From Kaistella sp. (lineage in GTDB: Bacteria > Bacteroidota > Bacteroidia > Flavobacteriales > Weeksellaceae): 64,000 nucleotides of DNA. The stretch is from contig JAIBEW010000023.1 in NCBI GenBank assembly GCA_019459085.1, positions 81,799 through 145,798 on the forward strand. Direction: 5' to 3'. The notes beneath the pieces are model-generated. The model was not told the DNA's origin, made no database searches, and saw nothing but the letters and a program-made list of their open reading frames with translations. The first letter of the stretch is position 1; each line of letters opens with the position of its first letter. Below, in pieces: positions 18,648 to 28,615 of the stretch. The position numbers were made by a program, and so were the translations under genes.

Positions 18648-19136
18648 ATGCGATTCATGAAACTATTGAAGACCGTCTTTTCCCTCATCATCATCTTTTT
18701 CCTTTTTTCATGTGGAAGTGATGATGACATCTGCACAAGCGGGGAAGCCACGCCAAGAATGAAGCTCAAATTCAAAACCCAGAGCACCGGCAAGGCAAAA
18801 ACCCTCGATTCTGTATTCGTAGAGGTGGATTACGGGAACGGCGCCATCCCGGTAATCGAAAGAAAACTAGCAACAGATTCGGTTTTTGTTCCGCTCAGAG
18901 TCGATGAACAGCCTTTTACCGATGTGTTTGTCGGACTCAGCAAGACAGGTGCAAGATCGAAGATTCGTGTGAGTTATGTAACGAAATCCGAATATGTTTC
19001 GCCCGCCTGCGGCATTAAAAAGATTTATGAAAATGTGACCGCCGCGCTCACGTTTCCCACGCCGGTTCTTGGATTAGATCAGCAACAAACCCAAATTACA
19101 GATGAAAACAAAACGCATATTTTTCTTCTTTTTTAG
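18648..19136 (+). CDS. DUF6452 family lipoprotein
   Basis: The 162-residue protein has a lipoprotein signal peptide with lipobox LFSC near residue 25. An acidic SDDDIC follows, then a beta-rich domain containing conserved cysteines (DDICTSG and SPACGIKKIYENV). The family is restricted to Bacteroidota and its function is unknown. Its 3' end overlaps the start of the DUF6048 gene by 35 nt, so the two are translationally coupled and probably work together. Confidence 0.78.
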   Translation: MRFMKLLKTVFSLIIIFFLFSCGSDDDICTSGEATPRMKLKFKTQSTGKAKTLDSVFVEVDYGNGAIPVIERKLATDSVFVPLRVDEQPFTDVFVGLSKTGARSKIRVSYVTKSEYVSPACGIKKIYENVTAALTFPTPVLGLDQQQTQITDENKTHIFLLF

Positions 19137-19758
19137 TCTTCTTTTTGTCCTGAATGCCGCTCAGAAGCAGGATTCGGCAAAAGTAAAGTTCAGATATGAG
19201 CCAAACTTGATGGTAGGATTCGACCTGCTGAATGGCGGAATGGGTTTCTTTACCGACCGGAAAGTGTTTCAGGGGTTTATCTCCTCGAAGATTAAAAATA
19301 ATATTCACGCCGTTGCTGAGGCCGGTTTCGAGAAAAATAGCTATCAGAAAAACGGTTATGATGCAGCCGTTTCAGGACCTTTTATTAAACTGGGGGGCTT
19401 TTATATGCTGAGCAAAGACCCTGAGAATGAATTCAACGGCTTTTATGGCGGCGGAAAAGTGGCAGGTTCATTCTATAAACAGGAATACCGTGCGGTTCCG
19501 GTGCGCGGGTTTGGTGAGAGTGCTACATCGGTAGTTTTTCCAGAATCAACCCAGTCATCTTACTGGCTCGAAGGTGTTGTCGGGGGAAGGGTCAAGCTTT
19601 TTGACTCGAACTTCTATATCGATGTGAATGTTCAGCCGCGGTATTTAATGTATTCCACGAAGCAGGAAGAAATACAGCCCATGATTGTTCCCGGTTTCGG
19701 CCGGAGTTCCACCAAATTCGGGGTAGGTTTTGCCTGGAATGTGGCGTATATGTTTTAA
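19102..19758 (+). CDS. DUF6048 family outer-membrane-like protein
   Basis: The 218-residue protein has a signal peptide (MKTKRIFFFFFSLLFVLNAAQ) and alternating hydrophobic beta-strands (GFDLLNGGMGFFTDRKVFQG, GFYGGGKVAGSFYK, GVGFAWNVAYMF). The C-terminal aromatic residue is typical of small outer-membrane beta-barrels. DUF6048 is found in Bacteroidota next to DUF6452 and rlmD. Function unknown. Confidence 0.78.
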   Translation: MKTKRIFFFFFSLLFVLNAAQKQDSAKVKFRYEPNLMVGFDLLNGGMGFFTDRKVFQGFISSKIKNNIHAVAEAGFEKNSYQKNGYDAAVSGPFIKLGGFYMLSKDPENEFNGFYGGGKVAGSFYKQEYRAVPVRGFGESATSVVFPESTQSSYWLEGVVGGRVKLFDSNFYIDVNVQPRYLMYSTKQEEIQPMIVPGFGRSSTKFGVGFAWNVAYMF

Positions 19759-19810
19759 ATAAGGTCGTAATAATTGATATTCTTTCTCGAATTATCAAAT
19801 AAATTAGCGG

Positions 19811-19818
19811 TATTTTTG
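19811..19818 (+). promoter_or_regulatory. -7 promoter box of the metalloprotease gene
   Basis: TATTTTTG fits the Bacteroidota -7 consensus, 24 nt before the ATG at 19843. Confidence 0.5.
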
Positions 19819-19842
19819 CATTTATAAAATGATAAATCTGAT

Positions 19843-22764
19843 ATGAAAAAGTTATTCACTTTTCTCTTGTGTGCGATATTTCTTTTACCGGCTGCCCAAT
19901 GGGCACCTACAACCGGAGATGTTGAACAAGTAAGAGAAAACACCAACGTAAAAAATTTTTATAGACTTGATATTCAGCTGTTGAAAAATCAGTTGAAAAG
20001 CGCGCAGGAAATGGGTCAAAATGCTGTCCCGGTTATTATTTCTCTACCGACGCTGGAAGGAAAAATAGAGAGATTTTCTGTTTACAGTTTCCCGGTAGTT
20101 GTGAAAGAACTGGCAGATCAATATCAACTTGGTTCTTACATTGGCGTTGGTGTTGATGATCCTTCCAAAAGCCTGCGTTTCAGTTTGGCGCCAAATGATT
20201 TTCAGTCGATGATCATCAAAGGCGGGAGGTATGAGTTTATTGAGCCACAGAATACAGCGAAAACTGTATATGGTGTACATCCTAAAACCACTGAGGTGGG
20301 CAATGATGGTTTCTTATGTTCCATGAATGAAAATGTTCTGACAAAAAAACAGATTGCTGATCTATACAAAAAAGGGAAATCCTTCACCAATAATCCTTCA
20401 GAGTTTTCTAAGGCTTCAGACAAAAAGTACAGGACTTTGCGTCTTGCAATATCTGTAACCGGAGAATATACCACTTTTTTCGGGACTGTTGCCAACGCCT
20501 TAACCGCAATCAATGCAACATTAACGAGAGTGAATGGCGTTTTTGAAAAAGATTTTGCGCTGCACCTGAATCTTCAGAATTTCCCGAATATTATTTACAC
20601 TTCGGCAGGTTCAGATCCTTATAGTAACGCAGTAAGTGGAGGGAATCCTGCCTGGAATACTCAACTCCAGACCACATTAACCAATAACGTCGGGAATTCG
20701 AATTATGACATCGGTCATTTATTTGCAAGAACCGGCGGAGGTGGTAACGCCGGGTGTATCGGGTGTATGTGTGTGGATCCTACCGCAGCGCAGCCGCGGG
20801 GAAAAGGATCTGCTTTTACCTCTCCTTCAAACGGTATTCCGCAGGGAGATACTTTTGATATTGATTATGTTGCTCACGAAATGGGTCATCAGTTGGGAGC
20901 TAACCATACTTTTTCATATGATCTGGAAGGATCTGGTGTAAATATGGAACCGGGTTCCGGTTCAACCATTATGGGTTATGCGGGAATTGTACCGGGCTCA
21001 AATGTTCAGCCTAATTCAGATGGTTATTTTCATGTTGCCAGTATTCTTCAGGTAGGGAATAATCTGAACAGCAAAACATGTGATGTGGAAAACGTTGTGA
21101 CCAATAATCCTCCCGTTATTGCGCCTCTACAGGATTATAATATTCCCAAAGGAACAGCTTTCGTTTTAACCGCATCAGCAATTGACCCAGAGGGTAGTAC
21201 AATGACCTATACATGGGAGCAGTTCGACGATGCGGGAACAGAAGTTCTGACAACAACAGGGAATAATTCTACGGGACCGTTATTCAGATCTCTAAGTCCT
21301 TCACTTTCCCCAATAAGATATTTCCCCAATCTTACTACCGTTTTATCGGGTAATTTAATTTCAACTGCGCAGTGGGAATCAGTTTCCAATGTTCCGCGGG
21401 AAACAAATTTTGCTATTACCGTAAGAGATAATGATCCTGTAAGTACTTCACAGCAAACTTCCAGTGCTTTGCAAACGCTCATGGTAGGGAACGACGGTCC
21501 TTTTCAGATCATTTCTACGAATGTTTATAATAACGGACCGGCTTCATTGGTTTGGGATGTAGCCAATACCAACGGAAGCTTTTATAATGTTCCGAATGTA
21601 AAAATAGACTATACAACAAATAACGGAACCACTTGGAATGTTCTTGCAGCATCAACCCCTAACGATGGCTCGGAACCGTTTAATCTTTCCACACTCGCTA
21701 CAGGAGCAACACTTATTGTGAGAATTAGTTCCATAGGTAATGTTTTTTATGCTGTTAAAAATGTCACCGTTGCAGCAATGGCAGCATGTTCGTCAGCGGC
21801 ACCAACCAACCTTACAGTTTCCGGTATTGGCACCAACCAAGCTACTCTTTCATGGGCTCCATTATCCGGTGCTACATACATTATCCGGTACAGAGCAGTG
21901 GGAAGCCCAACATGGACCACCATTCCTGTTACCACAAATGCATATACACTAACAGGTCTGCTGGATGGTTCCCAGTATGAATTTCAAATCGCAAACGTTT
22001 GTGCAGGCGTACCTGGAACATTTAGTAGTATTGGTGTTTTCAGTACGAATATTTATATGGTTTGTCCTGCAACTTCTGAAAATGCAAATGACGAATATAT
22101 TTCGAACGTCACTGTGACCCCAACTTTAGGTCCTGTAATGAGCAGTGCAAGTGGGGCTTCACTTTATACCAATTATTCCTCGGACCCATCAAGATTAATT
22201 ACGCTAAAACAGGGCACTGCCGGCAATACCATTTCTGTGACTAAGGCTTGGACTGCTGCAACCTATGCTGAAGGAGTAGGTGTTTGGATTGATTTTAACA
22301 GAGACGGAAATTTTGCAGATACCGAAAAAATACTTTCTACTCTACCCAACGCCGCAAATCCTGTAACCGGCACATTTAATGTTCCTTTAGATGCTTATTC
22401 CGGCAATCTTAATCTGGTGATGAGAGTAGTGATGCAGTATAACAATACGGCAACCAGTGCATGTGCCAATATCGCATTTGGTGAAATTGAAGATTATGCA
22501 GTGAGAATAACCCCTACTCTGGGCGTGTCTGAAGCAGCAAATAGCGGAATACAGTTTTATCCAAATCCAGCTACCGATGTTCTGAACATTACAAAGGTGA
22601 GTGATAAGGCAACCTACACCATCCACAATACCGTAGGACAGATTGTTTCGAAAGGAAATGTGAAGGATAATAAAGTCTCTGTAGACCAACTGACGAAGGG
22701 CGTTTACATCATTACCCTGAACTATGAAGGCAAGATGCTTTCTCATAAATTCATAAAAAAATAA
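19843..22764 (+). CDS. secreted reprolysin-like metalloprotease with T9SS sorting domain
   Basis: The 973-residue protein has a signal peptide (1-22), a propeptide, and a zinc metalloprotease domain with HEMGHQLGANH at about residues 345-355 (HExxHxxGxxH, metzincin type) and a downstream Met-turn candidate (STIMGYAGI). It continues with beta-sandwich domains, a fibronectin type III domain (about 648-735), a GEVED-type domain (about 790-885) and a C-terminal type A T9SS signal (IQFYPNPATDVLNI to SHKFIKK). It is exported by the Sec and type IX systems and probably degrades extracellular protein. The multidomain layout is common in predatory or polymer-degrading flavobacteria. Confidence 0.9.
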   Translation: MKKLFTFLLCAIFLLPAAQWAPTTGDVEQVRENTNVKNFYRLDIQLLKNQLKSAQEMGQNAVPVIISLPTLEGKIERFSVYSFPVVVKELADQYQLGSYIGVGVDDPSKSLRFSLAPNDFQSMIIKGGRYEFIEPQNTAKTVYGVHPKTTEVGNDGFLCSMNENVLTKKQIADLYKKGKSFTNNPSEFSKASDKKYRTLRLAISVTGEYTTFFGTVANALTAINATLTRVNGVFEKDFALHLNLQNFPNIIYTSAGSDPYSNAVSGGNPAWNTQLQTTLTNNVGNSNYDIGHLFARTGGGGNAGCIGCMCVDPTAAQPRGKGSAFTSPSNGIPQGDTFDIDYVAHEMGHQLGANHTFSYDLEGSGVNMEPGSGSTIMGYAGIVPGSNVQPNSDGYFHVASILQVGNNLNSKTCDVENVVTNNPPVIAPLQDYNIPKGTAFVLTASAIDPEGSTMTYTWEQFDDAGTEVLTTTGNNSTGPLFRSLSPSLSPIRYFPNLTTVLSGNLISTAQWESVSNVPRETNFAITVRDNDPVSTSQQTSSALQTLMVGNDGPFQIISTNVYNNGPASLVWDVANTNGSFYNVPNVKIDYTTNNGTTWNVLAASTPNDGSEPFNLSTLATGATLIVRISSIGNVFYAVKNVTVAAMAACSSAAPTNLTVSGIGTNQATLSWAPLSGATYIIRYRAVGSPTWTTIPVTTNAYTLTGLLDGSQYEFQIANVCAGVPGTFSSIGVFSTNIYMVCPATSENANDEYISNVTVTPTLGPVMSSASGASLYTNYSSDPSRLITLKQGTAGNTISVTKAWTAATYAEGVGVWIDFNRDGNFADTEKILSTLPNAANPVTGTFNVPLDAYSGNLNLVMRVVMQYNNTATSACANIAFGEIEDYAVRITPTLGVSEAANSGIQFYPNPATDVLNITKVSDKATYTIHNTVGQIVSKGNVKDNKVSVDQLTKGVYIITLNYEGKMLSHKFIKK

Positions 22765-22785
22765 AAACTTATCCTTAGAATAACA

Positions 22786-22816
22786 AAATCCCCGAATTTC
22801 GGGGATTTGTTGTTTT
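22786..22816 (+). terminator. intrinsic terminator after the metalloprotease gene
   Basis: Stem AAATCCCCG/CGGGGATTT with a 5-nt loop, followed by a T-rich tract. It may also serve the convergent coaE gene. Confidence 0.82.
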
Positions 22817-22846
22817 ATAGAGAGTAAAGAAGCGGTTGTTCAATGA

Positions 22847-23509
22847 TCAGTTAAAGTTCTCCATGAGTTTTTTAGTTTGCAGTTGCAGTTCTTCGAACCC
22901 GTCATTGTTGTAGATCACATAATTGGCCAGTTTTATTTTGTCCTTCTCCAGCATTTGCTTTTCCATTATATTTTCGACTTCACGATAGGTTTTGCCGTCG
23001 CGGTCCATTACGCGTTTGGTTCTTATATTATCATCAGCGGTTACCAAAACAGATTTGTAGCAGTTCTCGTTTAATTTTAATTCAAAAAGAAGTGCGGTTT
23101 CTTTAAAAATGAATTCCGCGTTTTGTTTTTGCACCCAGTTTTCAAAATCAGTTTTTACAGCCGGATGAATCAAGGCATTTAACTTAAGCAGGAGATCTTC
23201 ATCGTTAAAGACCTTCTCGGAAACAAATTTCCGGTCATAAAGGTTGTTTTCATCATATGCCTGTCCACCTAACAGATCTTTGATTTTCTGTTTTAAATCT
23301 TCGTCATCATTCACGATTTCTTTTGCCCGCACATCTGAATAATACACCGGAAAACCCATTTTTTCAATGAATTTAGCGACAGTAGTCTTCCCGGAACCGA
23401 TTCCGCCGGTTAAACCGATTATTTTCGGCTTAGGTTCGCTGTTTTGCGGGCCGGATTCGTCCTGCAGTACATCCCCCGTGTCGCTGTCCTTTTTAATATC
23501 CGAAAACAT
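22847..23509 (-). CDS. coaE: dephospho-CoA kinase
   Basis: CoaE phosphorylates dephospho-CoA in the last step of CoA synthesis. The P-loop IIGLTGGIGSGKTTVAKF starts at about residue 30, and the conserved SDVRAKEI and LIHPAVKTDFENW segments follow. The protein (220 residues) carries about 28 extra hydrophilic residues before the usual start. I kept the ATG at 23509 because no in-frame start is visible nearer the P-loop, and it overlaps the end of the MBL-hydrolase gene by 17 nt. Confidence 0.92.
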   Translation of the reverse strand: MFSDIKKDSDTGDVLQDESGPQNSEPKPKIIGLTGGIGSGKTTVAKFIEKMGFPVYYSDVRAKEIVNDDEDLKQKIKDLLGGQAYDENNLYDRKFVSEKVFNDEDLLLKLNALIHPAVKTDFENWVQKQNAEFIFKETALLFELKLNENCYKSVLVTADDNIRTKRVMDRDGKTYREVENIMEKQMLEKDKIKLANYVIYNNDGFEELQLQTKKLMENFN

Positions 23510-24359
23510 CGTTCATGGTATAAGTTTCATTCAGACGGACGCCTTTCTCCGTCATTTTCAGGCTTGCCAATTCGTTATGTGCATCGTGTTCGAAGAAAAG
23601 CAGATATTCATTATCAATGCACTGTTTCAGGAATTTTGCTTTTTCGTCCATTGTTAAAAGCGGACGCGTATCATAACCCATTACGTACACTTGCGGAATA
23701 TGTCCGACGGTCGGAATTAAATCTGCGGCAAATACAATGGTTTTGTCCTGATACCGGATTACCGGAAGCATCTGTTTCTCGGTATGTCCATCCACAAAAA
23801 TCACATCCATTTTCAGGTCGGGTGCGAAGCCGTAATTGCCGTTTTGGGGCGTTGGAAGGAAATTCAGCTGACCGCTTTCCTGCATCGGCAGGATATTTTC
23901 CTTCAAAAAACTCGCTTTTTCTCTCGGATTGGGTTCTGTTGCCCACTTCCAGTGCTCTTCGTTGGTCCAGAACTGCGCATTTTTGAACGCCGGACGATAA
24001 CCGGATCGGTCGTCATTCCATTCGATCGCGCCGCCGCAGTGGTCGAAATGAAGATGGGTCAGGAAAACATCGGTGATATCTTCGCGAACGAAACCGTATT
24101 TTTTGAGATTTTTATCCAAAGAATCATCGCCATAAAGTGAGTAGTGGCCAAAGAATTTCGCATCCTGTTTGTTGCCGAGGCCGCAGTCGATCAAAATGAG
24201 TTTTTTACCGTCTTCAATCAGAAGTGAGCGGGTCCCCAACTCAATTAAATTTCTTTCATCGGCAGGGTTGGTCTTTTCCCAGAGGGTTTTGGGGACGACA
24301 CCGAACATCGCGCCGCCGTCTAATTTAAATTTGCCGCACTGTATGGGATATAGTTTCAT
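23493..24359 (-). CDS. MBL-fold metallohydrolase
   Basis: The 288-residue protein has the metallo-beta-lactamase zinc motif LTHLHFDHCGGA (about 100-111). It also has the upstream SLLIEDGKKLILIDCGLGNK strand-loop and later His/Asp ligands (VDGHTEKQ, TIVFAADLIPT, FFEHDAHNEL). It has no signal peptide. The closest general match is the N-acyl-homoserine-lactonase/quorum-quencher-like branch of the family, but the substrate is not known. It is cotranscribed with coaE. Confidence 0.82.
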   Translation of the reverse strand: MKLYPIQCGKFKLDGGAMFGVVPKTLWEKTNPADERNLIELGTRSLLIEDGKKLILIDCGLGNKQDAKFFGHYSLYGDDSLDKNLKKYGFVREDITDVFLTHLHFDHCGGAIEWNDDRSGYRPAFKNAQFWTNEEHWKWATEPNPREKASFLKENILPMQESGQLNFLPTPQNGNYGFAPDLKMDVIFVDGHTEKQMLPVIRYQDKTIVFAADLIPTVGHIPQVYVMGYDTRPLLTMDEKAKFLKQCIDNEYLLFFEHDAHNELASLKMTEKGVRLNETYTMNDVFGY

Positions 24360-24383
24360 ATATGATAAAATTATAATGAATAA

Positions 24384-24989
24384 TTAAATGATTTGCATTT
24401 TTTCTGCAATTTTTATGGAATTGGGATTATCTGTTTCTTTGAGGTTAGTAATGATACTTTCCTTATTTTTCTCATCCCGGTTTTGCGAGAGTTTCGAAAC
24501 AATGTGCACTTCTTCCGGAATAATATTGATTCCGAAAGCGCCCTGCATCTGATTTCTTACATATTCTGCACCCAGACTTTCAACAAGCATGGGACATTTC
24601 TGAACTTTTTCATATTTTGAAGTGAGTTTTTCAAGATGGTGATAAAGTTCATCGTCAGTCATCAGCTTCACTTTTCCGCGAATCTGGACCGCTTCATAAT
24701 TCCACGTCGACACATTTTTGTGATCATACCACGAAGACGAAATATAAGAATGAGCGCCAAGAAAATCACAAAGCACTTCATCTCCGTCTTTCAGCACTTT
24801 TGCCTGAAAATTGGCTTTGGAAATATGGGTTTCCAGATAAAATCCATCCGCCGTTTCATTCAGCAAGAACATCGAATGGGTTGCCGAAAGTTTGTCTTCA
24901 TTGGATATGAGAAGCGCGAAACCATTTTCACTGATGATTTCTTTCATCAATGACAGGTCTTCGCTTTTATAGATTTTTGGAATGTACAT
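24384..24989 (-). CDS. PaiB-like FMN-binding protein
   Basis: The 201-residue protein starts MYIPKIYKSEDLSLMKEIIS and shows the FMN_bind_2/PaiB pattern: HMFLL-type segment (SATHSMFLLNE), GAHSYISSSWY, VSTWNYEAVQIRGKV and QMQGAFGINI. PaiB in Bacillus is described as a repressor of protease and sporulation genes, but the fold is that of a flavin-binding split barrel. The role here is unproven. It lies 3 nt after ruvB in the same direction. Confidence 0.83.
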   Translation of the reverse strand: MYIPKIYKSEDLSLMKEIISENGFALLISNEDKLSATHSMFLLNETADGFYLETHISKANFQAKVLKDGDEVLCDFLGAHSYISSSWYDHKNVSTWNYEAVQIRGKVKLMTDDELYHHLEKLTSKYEKVQKCPMLVESLGAEYVRNQMQGAFGINIIPEEVHIVSKLSQNRDEKNKESIITNLKETDNPNSIKIAEKMQII

Positions 24990-24992
24990 TTT

Positions 24993-26015
24993 TTAAAAAA
25001 GCTGATCCGGTCTTTTCGGAACACTAATATTCAAATGTTTATACGCTTTTTCCGTCACTTCACGTCCTCGCGGCGTTCTGATAATAAAACCCTCCTGAAT
25101 CAGGAATGGTTCATATACTTCTTCAAGCGTTTCAGGGTTTTCACCGATTGAAGTGGCCAATGCAGAAATTCCCACCGGTTTTCCGCGGAAATTTTCAATC
25201 ATCACGCGCATAATTTTATTGTCCATATCATCAAGGCCGAATTCATCTACATTCAGAGAATTTAAAGCGAATTTTGTAATCCCGATTTCAATTTCTCCGT
25301 TTCCCTTAATTTCCGCAAAATCGCGCACTCGTCTAAGTAGAGCATTTGCTATTCTCGGAGTTCCACGGCTTCTTCTGGCAATTTCCAAAGCCGCATCTTC
25401 ATAGATTTTTACGCCCAAAACGCGTGCGCTTCTTTCGATAATCATTCCGAGAAGTTCAATAGTATAATATTCGAGCCGCGACTGGATCCCAAATCTGGCG
25501 AGCATAGGTTTCGTCAGCATTCCGCTTCTGGTTGTGGCGCCTACTAATGTAAAAGGATTCAGCCCGATCTGTACACTTCGTGCATTAGGTCCCGATTCCA
25601 GCATAATGTCGATTTTATAATCTTCCATTGCCGAATACAGGTATTCCTCCACAATCGGAGAAAGCCGGTGGATTTCATCAATAAAAAGCACGTCGTTTTC
25701 TTCAAGATTCGTGAGCAGTCCGGCCAGACTTCCGGGTTTGTCCAGAACCGGACCGGAAGTTATTTTGCAGCCTACTCCCAATTCATTTGCGATAATATGG
25801 GCCAAAGTAGTCTTCCCCAGACCCGGCGGGCCGTGCAGAAGCACATGGTCGAGCGCTCCGCCGCGGTTTTTTGCGGCTGCCACAAAAACCTCCAGATTGT
25901 CGAGGGTTTTCCGCTGTCCGGCAAAGTCCTGAAAACTTTGCGGCCGGATTTTTTCTTCCTGCAACAGTTCATCATCGGAAAAATTCTCTTTGTCGGCGTG
26001 CAAAAAATCGGGCAT
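24993..26015 (-). CDS. ruvB: Holliday junction branch-migration helicase RuvB
   Basis: RuvB is the AAA+ motor that works with RuvA on Holliday junctions. The 340 residues show Walker A (GPPGLGKTT), Walker B (LFIDEIHRL), the arginine-finger region ([18 protein letters not shown]) and the C-terminal winged helix ending [19 protein letters not shown]. The length is normal. It heads a minus-strand group with the PaiB-like, MBL and coaE genes. Confidence 0.97.
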   Translation of the reverse strand: MPDFLHADKENFSDDELLQEEKIRPQSFQDFAGQRKTLDNLEVFVAAAKNRGGALDHVLLHGPPGLGKTTLAHIIANELGVGCKITSGPVLDKPGSLAGLLTNLEENDVLFIDEIHRLSPIVEEYLYSAMEDYKIDIMLESGPNARSVQIGLNPFTLVGATTRSGMLTKPMLARFGIQSRLEYYTIELLGMIIERSARVLGVKIYEDAALEIARRSRGTPRIANALLRRVRDFAEIKGNGEIEIGITKFALNSLNVDEFGLDDMDNKIMRVMIENFRGKPVGISALATSIGENPETLEEVYEPFLIQEGFIIRTPRGREVTEKAYKHLNISVPKRPDQLF

Positions 26016-26212
26016 TTTTGGTGGATTTGTATATCTTCAAAAGTAAGAATTTTTTAGGGAATTCGGGAATGTTTAACTGTTGAATACAAAAGAATTGAAC
26101 GCCGGAAAATAATGCTTACACACCTGATTGACGTCCTGAATATCTCTCATTTATGACAGATTAGCTGATGAAATCGCATAAAATTGTGTTTTAAATTCCT
26201 ATTTTTACCAAT

Positions 26213-27436
26213 ATGAAATTAATCGGTCCTTTTAAGCAAATTGTTACGCTTGCGAATCTTCCGCTGCGCGGAAAACTGTCGGATGACCAGCTCGAGATCA
26301 TCGAAAACGGCGGGATTTTAGTAGATGACGGCAAAGTTGTTGAAATAGCAAGTTTTGAGTTCTTGAAGAATGAAGCAAAACACTCCCAGATCGAGTTGAT
26401 TGAAGACGAACAGATTTGTTTGCCCGCTTTCACCGATTCGCACACCCACATCTGTTTCGGTGGGAACCGGGCCAACGATTTTGCCATGCGCAACGCAGGA
26501 AAAACCTATCTGGAAATTGCCGAAAGCGGCGGCGGAATCTGGAGTTCTGTTCAGCATACCAGAAATGCCTCGGAAGTGGAATTGTTAGAAACCACTTTAG
26601 AAAGGATCAATTCCCTGATTTCTTTGGGAATAACAACGATTGAAATAAAATCCGGCTACGGTTTGGATCTGGAAAATGAACTGAAAATGCTTCGTGTGAT
26701 TCAAAAAGCACAGACATTTACAAATGCTACTCTTGTTCCGACCTGCCTTTCTGCGCATCTGAAACCGAGAGATTTTAAAGGAAGTTCTGAAGAATATCTG
26801 AATTATATTGTCGATGAAATTCTGCCGCAGGTAAAAGAAGAAAAACTTTCAGACCGGGTGGATATTTTCATTGAAAAATCTGCTTTTCAACCTGAAGAAA
26901 GCAAACAATTCCTGTTAAAAGCGAAAGCATTAGGATTTCACATAACGGTTCATGCAGACCAGTTCACGCCGGGAAGTTCCCGGATTGCCGTAGAAGTTGG
27001 CGCGAAGTCTGCGGATCATCTGGAGGCGACAATTGACCAAGATATTCAGTTTTTGGCCAATTCAGAAACGGTTGCTGTCGCGCTTCCCGGCGCCAGTTTA
27101 GGTTTGGGCGAAAAGTTCACGCCCGCACGGAAAATACTGGATTATAACGGAATTTTAGCCATCGCAAGTGACTGGAATCCGGGTTCGGCACCGATGGGAA
27201 ATCTCATTACGCAGGCCAGTATTTTAGCAACTTTTGAAAAGCTGTCTACCGCAGAAGTTTTGGCAGGAATAACGTTCCGTTCTGCTTTTGCTTTGGGACT
27301 GGATGACCGTGGAAAACTGGAAAAACGAAAAAAAGCAGATTTTGTAACATTCAAAACAGATAATTTTCAGAACGTCCTCTATCAACAGGGAAGCTTGAAA
27401 AAGGAAAGTGTTTTCATTGATGGAATTAAGGTTTAA
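26213..27436 (+). CDS. hutI: imidazolonepropionase
   Basis: HutI opens the imidazolone ring in step three of histidine degradation, giving N-formimidoyl-glutamate. The 407-residue amidohydrolase shows the metal-binding DSHTHICFGG, the substrate-site region GGGIWSSVQHTR, GYGLDLENELKML, a metal His in ITVHADQF, and SDWNPGSAP. It is followed by a small membrane-protein gene and hutG. The hutH and hutU genes for the first two steps are not in the window. Confidence 0.95.
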   Translation: MKLIGPFKQIVTLANLPLRGKLSDDQLEIIENGGILVDDGKVVEIASFEFLKNEAKHSQIELIEDEQICLPAFTDSHTHICFGGNRANDFAMRNAGKTYLEIAESGGGIWSSVQHTRNASEVELLETTLERINSLISLGITTIEIKSGYGLDLENELKMLRVIQKAQTFTNATLVPTCLSAHLKPRDFKGSSEEYLNYIVDEILPQVKEEKLSDRVDIFIEKSAFQPEESKQFLLKAKALGFHITVHADQFTPGSSRIAVEVGAKSADHLEATIDQDIQFLANSETVAVALPGASLGLGEKFTPARKILDYNGILAIASDWNPGSAPMGNLITQASILATFEKLSTAEVLAGITFRSAFALGLDDRGKLEKRKKADFVTFKTDNFQNVLYQQGSLKKESVFIDGIKV

Positions 27437-27444
27437 GTTAATAT

Positions 27445-27663
27445 ATGAGGAATGTACTTCTTTATCTGATTTCCATTTTAGTATCATTATGCTCTCTTTA
27501 TTTTTTAACAATGATGTGGGTTTTTAGTGTACTAAATAAAAGACTGGGAGAATCATTTAATTTTAGAGATATTCTTCTTTCTTTGATTTGGTTAACAGTT
27601 TTTGGGTTCTTAATTTATTTTGTAGTGAAGATTATTCAGAGTATTTATAAATTTTTAAAATAA
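27445..27663 (+). CDS. small membrane protein between hutI and hutG
   Basis: The 72-residue protein has two strongly hydrophobic segments (about 4-28 and 42-65) joined by a short polar loop. It fits tightly between hutI (8-nt gap) and hutG (7-nt gap), which supports it being a real gene of the operon. It is more AT-rich than its neighbours. No family recognised. Confidence 0.6.
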   Translation: MRNVLLYLISILVSLCSLYFLTMMWVFSVLNKRLGESFNFRDILLSLIWLTVFGFLIYFVVKIIQSIYKFLK

Positions 27664-27670
27664 ACGCAGC

Positions 27671-28585
27671 ATGATTTGGCAGGGAAGAATTGACGGAACA
27701 GACCCCTTACAGCACCGGATTTTTCAGAGAGTTTCTTTGGAAAACGATTACGCGAATATTTCACCGAACGATTTCGTTTTACATGGTTTTACCGTAGATG
27801 AAGGCGTAACCAGAAATAAAGGCAGAGCAGGAGCAAAAGATGCTCCAGATGTCATCCGTAAAAACATCGCCAATTTTCCGGTCATCAGTCCGGATTTTGT
27901 GCTGAAAGATTTTGGAAACATTTCCTGCATTGATGGTAATTTAGAAACAGCTCAGTTTGAACTCGCTGAAATAACTGCGCAAATCTTTCAAAAAGGAGGA
28001 AAATCTGTGGTTTTCGGTGGTGGACATGAAGTGACATTTGGCCATTATTCCGGTCTCAGAAATGCTTTTCCCGGAAAGAAAATCGGCATTATTAATATCG
28101 ATGCTCATTTTGACAACCGCGAGCCGGAGATAGGAACCGGCGCAAGTTCAGGAACGGGTTTCTGGCAGATCGCCCAGGAAGGCGAAATCCATTCGCTGCA
28201 TATTGGAATCCAAAGAAATTCCAACACGCTTAAACTGTTTGATACGGCACATCAGTACGGTATGAAGTATATTTTAAACGACGAGCTTTTTTTTGAAAAC
28301 CTGCCGAATATCTATCAGAAAATAGATGATTTTTATGAAAGCATCGACGTTTTGTACCTCACCGTTTGCATGGATGTTTTCAATGCTTCCATCGCTCCGG
28401 GAGTTTCCGCTTCGGCGTATAACGGGATTTTTGCCGATGCCGCTTTTATGCATTTCTTCAGACATATTTTAAAAAATGACAAACTTATGGCCTTGGATGT
28501 TGCGGAAGTGAATCCTGCCTTTGATATTCAGGACCGCACCGCAAGACTGGCCGCCAGTTTAGTAAACGAATGGTTTATGATTTAA
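27671..28585 (+). CDS. hutG: formimidoylglutamase
   Basis: This arginase-superfamily enzyme splits N-formimidoyl-glutamate to glutamate and formamide. The 304 residues contain the Mn-binding motifs GGGHEVTFGH and NIDAHFDNR and the third motif LTVCMDVFNASIAPGVSA. In the third motif the usual Asp-x-Asp reads Cys-Met-Asp, a variation I believe occurs in some HutG proteins but could not check. Context with hutI supports the assignment over arginase or agmatinase. Confidence 0.9.
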   Translation: MIWQGRIDGTDPLQHRIFQRVSLENDYANISPNDFVLHGFTVDEGVTRNKGRAGAKDAPDVIRKNIANFPVISPDFVLKDFGNISCIDGNLETAQFELAEITAQIFQKGGKSVVFGGGHEVTFGHYSGLRNAFPGKKIGIINIDAHFDNREPEIGTGASSGTGFWQIAQEGEIHSLHIGIQRNSNTLKLFDTAHQYGMKYILNDELFFENLPNIYQKIDDFYESIDVLYLTVCMDVFNASIAPGVSASAYNGIFADAAFMHFFRHILKNDKLMALDVAEVNPAFDIQDRTARLAASLVNEWFMI

Positions 28586-28615
28586 AAATCATTCAACTTT
28601 AACCTCAGATTCCTT

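Noticed and set aside
28346..28430. HutG Cys-Met-Asp motif as evidence of an inactive enzyme
   Set aside because: Other metal motifs are intact, operon context fits, and I cannot rule out that this variation is normal in the family.
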